In this document: positions 7,126 through 11,105 of the stretch, in pieces
Numbering within the stretch: the first letter of the stretch is position 1
Layout of the letters: each line of letters starts with the position of its first letter
Assembly (NCBI GenBank): GCA_005787665.1
Contig: SYAB01000248.1
Span: forward strand, 1-11,105
Direction of reading: 5' to 3'
DNA: 11,105 nucleotides
Source of the DNA: Actinomycetota bacterium
Lineage (GTDB): Bacteria > Actinomycetota > Actinomycetes > Mycobacteriales > Mycobacteriaceae
The notes under the pieces: model-generated
Told to the model about the DNA's origin: nothing
Database searches by the model: none
Seen by the model: only the letters and a program-made list of their open reading frames with translations
Made by a program: the position numbers and the translations under genes

Positions 7126-7719
7126 CTACCGCTTGCGCAGCAGCGTTCGCTTGGACCGGGGGCCGCGGACGGTGACCGAGCCCAGCACCACCCGACCGGT
7201 CAGAACCACATGCGGACGTCCCTCCGCGGGCGGGCTCTTGCGCCGGTCGCGCGCGCTGCCGCCGTAGACGACGATGTCGTCGATCGAGGCGCTGGCGCCC
7301 TCGGGCAGCCGGATGTCCAGCGAACCGCGGACCAGGTCGAGTTCGATGACCACGACCGGTCCGGCGAAACGGGCGTTGGTGAGGTCGAGGTCCACCGAAC
7401 CCACCCGGCGGACCAGGGCCAGTCGGGTCGGCACCGTCCACTCGCCGGCCCGGCTCAGCGAGCCCAACCAGCCCCTCAACTCCAGCCGGTCGGCCGCCGA
7501 GGTGGCGATGGCGCCGGGTCCGGGAAGGTCCTGCACCAACGACTCGAGGTCGGCGGGCCGGCGGGCCAGGGACACCTGCACCGAACGTTCCTCGAACTCA
7601 CCGATATCGATCAGTCCGAGTGCGACGGCATTGTGCAACCGGCGCAACGTACCGCTGCGGTCGGCGTCGGACACCCGCAGCGCGGGCGCCCCTTCGACCC
7701 TGTTTTCGATGTCGTTCAT
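7126..7719 (-). CDS. DUF1707 protein with C-terminal LiaF-like (cell-wall-active antibiotic response) beta domain
   Basis: In this 197-residue protein, residues about 14-66 ([14 protein letters not shown] through L-V-Q-D-L-P) are a clear DUF1707 domain, a short helical module common in actinobacteria, with the usual R-x-S-D-x-(D/E)-R-E/S opening and helix-turn E-F-E-E-R. Residues about 95-185 are repeating short strands ([34 protein letters not shown]) like the LiaF/VraT-type beta-helix domain. The end is basic ([10 protein letters not shown]). There is no signal peptide or membrane helix, so it should be cytosolic or peripheral. Function is unknown; DUF1707 proteins are often near envelope-stress genes. 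The ATG at 7719 has GGAAAGG four bases upstream. It is divergent from the Rieske gene and just upstream of map. Confidence 0.85.
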   Translation of the reverse strand: MNDIENRVEGAPALRVSDADRSGTLRRLHNAVALGLIDIGEFEERSVQVSLARRPADLESLVQDLPGPGAIATSAADRLELRGWLGSLSRAGEWTVPTRLALVRRVGSVDLDLTNARFAGPVVVIELDLVRGSLDIRLPEGASASIDDIVVYGGSARDRRKSPPAEGRPHVVLTGRVVLGSVTVRGPRSKRTLLRKR

Positions 7720-7781
7720 GGCCTTTCCAACTTACCCCGCTGGTGCAGCGCCTGCCCGCCGGCTCAACTACGCTGGCTCCG
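7720..7781. promoter_or_regulatory. Short divergent promoter region (DUF1707 gene and Rieske gene)
   Basis: The gap is only 62 bp. On the plus strand TACGCT (7769-7774) lies seven bases before the Rieske ATG, which has no ribosome site: a leaderless start. On the minus strand TAAGTT (7729-7734) lies nine bases before the DUF1707 ATG. If it is the -10, the GGAAAGG ribosome site (7722-7728) would be mostly untranscribed, so either the true promoter is further upstream or the site is not used. No operator-like palindrome was seen. Confidence 0.45.
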
Positions 7782-8165
7782 ATGCCCGAGTTCTGTCGCC
7801 GCAACGTCCTGCTCGGGGCCGCCGCCCTTCCGCTTGCCGGGTGCGCCCGGCCCGGCGACGCACCGGCCGCCGGCCCCCCCACCCCGGGCCAGCGGATGGT
7901 CGCGGTGGCCGAGGTCCCCGTCGGCGGCGGCACGATCGTCGAGGGCACGCTGATCACCCAGCCCAGCCCGGGAGTCTTCAAGGGCTTCATCGCCCGCTGC
8001 ACCCACGCCGGTTGCGCGCTGCCGCGCGTCACCGACGGCGCGGCGGTCTGCCCCTGTCACAGCAGTTCGTTCGGACTTGACGGCGAGGTGCTGCGGGGAC
8101 CTGCGACCGAGCCGCTGCGACCGCGGGCCGTCACGGTGCGCGGCACCGAGATCGTCGCCGGGTGA
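7782..8165 (+). CDS. Small Rieske [2Fe-2S] lipoprotein, probably Tat-exported
   Basis: This 127-residue protein carries R-R-N-V-L-L-G at 6-12, twin arginines before a hydrophobic stretch, and the lipobox L-A-G-C with Cys21. It therefore looks like a Tat-exported lipoprotein anchored outside the membrane, fitting a cofactor folded before export. The Rieske motifs are C73-T-H75 and C90-P-C92-H93. The extra cysteines C78 and C92 match the disulfide pair of bc1/b6f-type (high-potential) Rieske proteins, rather than the ferredoxins of dioxygenases that lack it. It is too short to be QcrA and has no partner cytochrome here, so the electron donor and acceptor are unknown. The ATG at 7782 is chosen because it starts the signal peptide; an upstream in-frame ATG would overlap the divergent gene. 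It converges on the PBP gene with a 4-bp gap. Confidence 0.9.
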   Translation: MPEFCRRNVLLGAAALPLAGCARPGDAPAAGPPTPGQRMVAVAEVPVGGGTIVEGTLITQPSPGVFKGFIARCTHAGCALPRVTDGAAVCPCHSSSFGLDGEVLRGPATEPLRPRAVTVRGTEIVAG

Positions 8166-8169
8166 GGTC

Positions 8170-9975
8170 TCAGGCCAGGAACGCCGGCGGCAGTTCCTCA
8201 AGCATGCTGCGCACCATCCGCACCGCATAGGTGGAGCTTCCCCCGCCGACGATCAGTGCGGCGAACGCCAGGTCGCCCCGGTAACCGGTGAACCAGGCGT
8301 GTGAACCGCCCTGGAACTCCGCCTCTCCGGTCTTGCCGTACACCTCGCCGAGCCCGTCGATCTCCTTGCCGGTGCCGTTGGTCACCACCAGGCGCATCAT
8401 CGAGCGCAGCCCGTCGAGGACTGCAGGATCGGCCGGCGGATGGACACCGGTCTCGAGGGTCTGGCTGCCCGCGATCAGATGCGGGGTCGGGGTTCGGCCG
8501 GCGGCGACCGTGGCCGCGGCCAGTGCCATCCCGAACGGAGTGACCAGGACCTTGCCCTGGCCGAAACCGTCCTCGGTGCGTTCGGCGAGGTCGACCGTCG
8601 GCGGTACCGTACCGGTCACCGTGGTCAGGCCCTCGATGGTGTAGTCCGGGCCGATCCCGTACTGGGCGGCCGCGACGGTCAGCGCGGTGGGCGGCATCCG
8701 GCTGGCCAGCTCGGCGAAGGTGGTGTTGCACGAGTTGGCGAACGCCTTGGCCATCGGGACCACCCCGAGGTCGAACTTGTTGTAGTTCGGGACCACCCGG
8801 TGCCCGATCTCCATCTCCCCCGGGCAGCCCAGCAGGGTGTTCGGGGTGGCCATCTCGCGGCCCATCGCGGCTCCGGCGGTGACGATCTTGAACGTCGAAC
8901 CCGGTGGGTAGAGACCCGTGGTGGCGGCCGGCCCATCGGCGTCGGCTGCCCCGTTCTGCGCCACCGCGACGATCTCTCCGGTGGAGGGCTTCATCACCAC
9001 CAGCATGGCTTTGCGCCACTGGCTGTCCACCGCATGCTGGGCGGCGTTCTGGACCAGGCGGTCCAGGGTGAGCGACACCGATGGCGCCGGTTTGGGCGCG
9101 GTCTCGGTGAGCACCTCGACATCGGCGCTGTTCCGGTCGATGCTGACCACCCGCCAGCCCGGCTCCCCGTCCAGATCGTCCAGCACCGTCTTCTTGACCT
9201 CGTTGACGATCGCCGGCGCGAACGTCTCGTCGGTGGGCAGCATTTCGGCTTGCGGGGTCACCACCACTCCGGGCAGTGCGTCCAGAATCCCCGCGACCTT
9301 GTCGTGGTCGGAGGGCCGCAGCGTGATCAGGTCCAGCGGCCCGTCGGCGGAGCTGGCCTGTTCGGCGAGCCGCTGCGGGTGCAAGGTGTCGTCGAAGGGC
9401 CGCAGCGCGTCGACGACAACCCGCGCCGTGGCCATCAGCCGACCCTCCGCCCGGGAGGCGTCGAGTTGGTAGCGGTACAGGCTGCCCGGGACGAGCACCT
9501 CGGTGCCGCTGAGTTCGTTGACCGAGGCCCGCCGTGGAGAGTCGGCGCGCAGTTCGACGCTCTGGTTCTCGCCGAGTTTGGGGTGCAGGGCGCTCGCGGT
9601 CCAGCGCACCATCCACCTGCCCTCGTCGCGTACCAGGTTCAGCACGCCGTCGTAGGTCCAGACGCGCTCTTTGGGCAACTCCCAGGTGAATCGGTAGTCC
9701 ACGCTGCCGGTGTCCTCGGTGAAGCGGGAACCGAGGATCTGGGCCTGGAGGTGGCTGGCCTGAAGTCCGTTCCAGGCCTCATTGAGTGCCGCGTGCGCGT
9801 CGGAGGGGCGGTCGCTGAGCTGCGCGGCGGCGCCCGTGTCGCCGCGTCCCAGTGCGGCGAAGAATCGCTCGGCGGCCGGCGCCGGGCCGTCCGGCCGGGG
9901 GGTACAGGCCGCAAGCGCCGAACCGACCACCAGCGCCGCTGTGACGGCTGTGACTTTTGTTGCCAAAGTTGCCAT
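8170..9975 (-). CDS. Penicillin-binding lipoprotein, class B-like transpeptidase (Rv2864c type)
   Basis: This 601-residue protein has a signal peptide with lipobox L-A-A-C (Cys24), so it is a lipoprotein facing the cell wall rather than being held by an N-terminal helix. Residues about 30-140 form an NTF2-like MecA_N domain (W-x-x-S-x-L near 126-130), about 150-290 the PBP dimerisation-like region, and about 315-595 the transpeptidase domain. The active-site motifs are intact: S360-T-F-K363, S415-C-N417 and K548-T-G550. It should cross-link peptidoglycan and bind beta-lactams. The length matches M. tuberculosis Rv2864c (603 residues, from memory). The ATG at 9975 is chosen because it begins a proper signal peptide; there is no Shine-Dalgarno, but a -10-like TAACAT lies eight bases upstream inside a palindrome. 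The first codons are unusually A/T-rich for this genome. The left end converges on the Rieske gene. Confidence 0.93.
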   Translation of the reverse strand: MATLATKVTAVTAALVVGSALAACTPRPDGPAPAAERFFAALGRGDTGAAAQLSDRPSDAHAALNEAWNGLQASHLQAQILGSRFTEDTGSVDYRFTWELPKERVWTYDGVLNLVRDEGRWMVRWTASALHPKLGENQSVELRADSPRRASVNELSGTEVLVPGSLYRYQLDASRAEGRLMATARVVVDALRPFDDTLHPQRLAEQASSADGPLDLITLRPSDHDKVAGILDALPGVVVTPQAEMLPTDETFAPAIVNEVKKTVLDDLDGEPGWRVVSIDRNSADVEVLTETAPKPAPSVSLTLDRLVQNAAQHAVDSQWRKAMLVVMKPSTGEIVAVAQNGAADADGPAATTGLYPPGSTFKIVTAGAAMGREMATPNTLLGCPGEMEIGHRVVPNYNKFDLGVVPMAKAFANSCNTTFAELASRMPPTALTVAAAQYGIGPDYTIEGLTTVTGTVPPTVDLAERTEDGFGQGKVLVTPFGMALAAATVAAGRTPTPHLIAGSQTLETGVHPPADPAVLDGLRSMMRLVVTNGTGKEIDGLGEVYGKTGEAEFQGGSHAWFTGYRGDLAFAALIVGGGSSTYAVRMVRSMLEELPPAFLA

Positions 9976-9976
9976 T

Positions 9977-9996
9977 GAGGCAAATGTTATTGCCTC
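9977..9996. promoter_or_regulatory. Palindrome around the candidate -10 box of the PBP gene
   Basis: Perfect 7-bp arms GAGGCAA (9977-9983) and TTGCCTC (9990-9996) flank six bases that on the minus strand read TAACAT, a TANNNT -10 hexamer. The palindrome ends one base before the PBP start codon. Two more GGCAAC copies lie in the first PBP codons (9959-9964 and 9968-9973) and one lies upstream near 10004-10009. This is a good layout for an operator that covers the promoter. A 5' mRNA hairpin is less likely if the mRNA is leaderless. Confidence 0.5.
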
Positions 9997-10039
9997 GTGA
10001 TCGCGTTGCCGCGCAGGCGCACCGCGGTGTCGCGACGGT

Positions 10040-10070
10040 GGATCAGTCGAGTCGGGGCGGATCAGTCGAG
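10040..10070. repeat. Short tandem direct repeat at the end of the GNAT gene
   Basis: GGATCAGTCGAG occurs at 10040-10051 and again at 10059-10070, start to start 19 bp. On the minus strand each copy reads CTCGACTGATCC; the first one met encodes the last residues Leu-Asp and the stop of the GNAT gene. It looks like a small local duplication of the 3' end. Confidence 0.55.
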
Positions 10071-10916
10071 CAGGACGGTCGCGAACGTGCCGACTTGCTG
10101 GAAACCCACCCGGGCGTAGGCGGCCCGGGCCACCGTGTTATATCCGTTGACGTAGAGGCTGGCGATCCGCCGCGTCGCCATCACGGCCGCCGCCACCGAT
10201 GCGGTCCCCGCGGTGCCCAGACCGTGCCCGCGCCATTCCGGATGGACCCAGACACCCTGGATCTGACCGACGGCGGGAGACTGCGAGCCGATCTCGGCCT
10301 TGAAGACCACCCGGCCCTGCTCGAAGCGGGCGAATGCCCGGCCCGCGGCAATCAGGCCGGCCACCCGGCGCCGATAACCCCGCCCGCCGTCGCCAGCCCG
10401 CGGGTCCACCCCGACCTCGCCGATGAACATGTCCACCGCGGCGACCAGATAGGCATCAAGTTCCTCGACCCGCACCCGGCGCACGCCCGGATCGGTCGCA
10501 CAGCGCGGCCGGGCCGGCAGCGCCATCAGCGGCTGACGATCCCGGACGTCGCGGGCCGGGCCCCAGCCGTGCTGGAGTCGGTCCCACATCGGCAGCACCA
10601 GGTCGGCATGACCGACCACCGACGAGCACCGCCGCGCCGTGCTCAGCGCCCGGTCGGCGAAGGCTCCGATATCGGTCGGGTTGCCGCGCAGCGGAATGAG
10701 ATTCGCGCCCGCGAAACAGAGCGAATCCGCCACCGACGACCGGGTCCACAGCTCGCCGCCCATGGCCGCGGGTTCGACGCCGTGATCGGCGACCCGAGCC
10801 GCGACCATGCATCCGCCCACCGGATCGTCGTCGAGTACCCGGGCCACTGCCACGGGGTCGCGCACCACCGAGACCCGCTGCCCGCCCACCGAGCGGGACA
10901 GCGATGGAGCCGACAT
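10062..10916 (-). CDS. GNAT-family N-acetyltransferase with N-terminal DUF4081 domain (Rv2867c type)
   Basis: In this 284-residue cytoplasmic protein, residues about 15-130 are the DUF4081-like region (L-C-F-A-G-A-N-L-I-P-L-R-G near 66-78) that commonly precedes actinobacterial GNAT domains of this class. Residues about 145-284 are the acetyltransferase, with the acetyl-CoA loop V-H-P-E-W-R229-G-H-G-L-G and the C-terminal Y-V-N-G-Y-N260-x-x-A-R-A-A-Y-A-R-V-G-F motif. Length and place after ispG match M. tuberculosis Rv2867c. The acceptor substrate is unknown. The ATG at 10916 has GAAGGAA at good spacing. It follows ispG by 43 bp on the same strand, so it is probably in the rip1/dxr-ispG transcription unit. 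Confidence 0.92.
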   Translation of the reverse strand: MSAPSLSRSVGGQRVSVVRDPVAVARVLDDDPVGGCMVAARVADHGVEPAAMGGELWTRSSVADSLCFAGANLIPLRGNPTDIGAFADRALSTARRCSSVVGHADLVLPMWDRLQHGWGPARDVRDRQPLMALPARPRCATDPGVRRVRVEELDAYLVAAVDMFIGEVGVDPRAGDGGRGYRRRVAGLIAAGRAFARFEQGRVVFKAEIGSQSPAVGQIQGVWVHPEWRGHGLGTAGTASVAAAVMATRRIASLYVNGYNTVARAAYARVGFQQVGTFATVLLD

Positions 10917-10929
10917 GGGTGTTCCTTCT

Positions 10930-10944
10930 GCGGGCGCGGCCCGC
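10930..10944. terminator. GC-rich hairpin between ispG and the GNAT gene
   Basis: GCGGGC-GCG-GCCCGC is a 6-bp perfect GC stem with a 3-base loop in the 43-bp gap. There is no T-tract on either side. It may weaken read-through from ispG or stabilise mRNA ends, or be chance in GC-rich DNA. Confidence 0.25.
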
Positions 10945-10959
10945 GGGTGGGGTGCCCTC

Positions 10960-11105
10960 TCAGCTTACGGTGACCACCGGCGAACCGCCCGCACTTGCGG
11001 TCGAGTCGTCGTCGTCCTTCATCCCCTCGGCCAGTCGCAGGGCCTCCTCGATGAGCGTCTCGACGATCTGAGCCTCCGGCACCGTCTTGATCACCTCGCC
11101 CTTGA
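10960..11105 (-). CDS. ispG: IspG (GcpE), 4-hydroxy-3-methylbut-2-enyl diphosphate synthase, C-terminal end
   Basis: Only the last 47-48 sense codons are present; the gene continues past the right edge. The reading [21 protein letters not shown], followed by an acidic low-complexity stretch (K-D-D-D-D-S) and the end V-V-T-V-S, closely matches what I recall of the mycobacterial GcpE C-terminus (Rv2868c). The enzyme converts MEcPP to HMBPP in the MEP isoprenoid pathway using a [4Fe-4S] cluster; its cluster cysteines lie outside the window. The TGA stop is at 10960-10962. The GNAT gene follows on the same strand. Confidence 0.88.
   Translation of the reverse strand, partial: KGEVIKTVPEAQIVETLIEEALRLAEGMKDDDDSTASAGGSPVVTVS

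Noticed and set aside
5188..7267. Overlapping long plus-strand frames across cobQ and map
   Set aside because: Both minus-strand genes have every catalytic motif; the plus-strand products are compositionally biased and match nothing I recognise.
7109..7441. N-terminal extension of map upstream of the ATG at 7108
   Set aside because: It overlaps the DUF1707 coding region, is Arg/Gly-rich shadow sequence, and would make the protein far longer than MetAP1c; the 7108 ATG has a ribosome site.
8440..9978. 512-codon plus-strand frame opposite the PBP gene
   Set aside because: Shadow frame of a gene with intact STFK, SCN and KTG motifs; no ribosome site or domain of its own.
1..11105. CRISPR array, tRNA/rRNA, prophage or toxin-antitoxin genes
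   Set aside because: No regularly spaced repeats, cloverleaf-like sequences, phage genes or small toxin-antitoxin pairs were seen; gene-free gaps are all at most 122 bp.

Overview
The window is high-GC actinobacterial DNA, almost certainly from a mycobacterium, most likely a fast grower (Mycolicibacterium-like). The basis is recalled gene order. ispG - GNAT protein (Rv2867c type) - lipoprotein PBP (Rv2864c type) - mapB - glnA4 - class I amidotransferase (Rv2859c type), all on the minus strand, is the M. tuberculosis order. The mapB and IspG C-terminal sequences are also recognisably mycobacterial. Extra genes are interleaved: a Rieske lipoprotein, a DUF1707 protein, cobQ, a small lipoprotein, a degenerate alpha/beta-hydrolase and a permease. 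The toxin-antitoxin genes I recall at the M. tuberculosis locus are not seen.

Layout, left to right. 1-189 (minus, partial): N-terminus of a gamma-glutamyl-GABA hydrolase-like amidotransferase. 284-1669 (minus): GlnA4-type glutamine-synthetase-like ligase. 1792-3357 (plus): 12-helix APC permease, divergent from glnA4. 3361-3924 (minus): small hydrolase-like protein. 3989-4654 (minus): lipoprotein. 4660-6168 (minus): cobyric acid synthase. 6257-7108 (minus): methionine aminopeptidase. 7126-7719 (minus): DUF1707 protein. 7782-8165 (plus): Rieske lipoprotein. 8170-9975 (minus): penicillin-binding lipoprotein. 10062-10916 (minus): GNAT acetyltransferase. 10960-11105 (minus, partial): IspG C-terminus. 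Coding density is very high; the longest gene-free stretch is 122 bp and no gap exceeds 300 bp. There are no tRNA, rRNA, CRISPR or insertion sequences.

How the genes may work together. The left third resembles a Puu-type pathway: permease (import), GlnA4 (gamma-glutamylation of an amine) and PuuD-like hydrolase (release of glutamate later). It is probably for polyamine or ethanolamine-like nitrogen sources; substrates are inferred. The middle and right genes are mostly housekeeping: cobalamin synthesis, N-terminal Met removal, cell-wall synthesis and isoprenoid synthesis. They probably form several short transcription units.

The most notable non-coding features are two related 60-bp imperfect inverted repeats. 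Each fills an intergenic gap and ends 10-11 bp before a GTG start. There is also a perfect 7-6-7 palindrome centred on the putative -10 box of the PBP gene, and a set of start codons that look leaderless (TANNNT 6-8 nt before ATG). I see no clearly novel multi-gene system; the repeats and the palindrome are the best leads.
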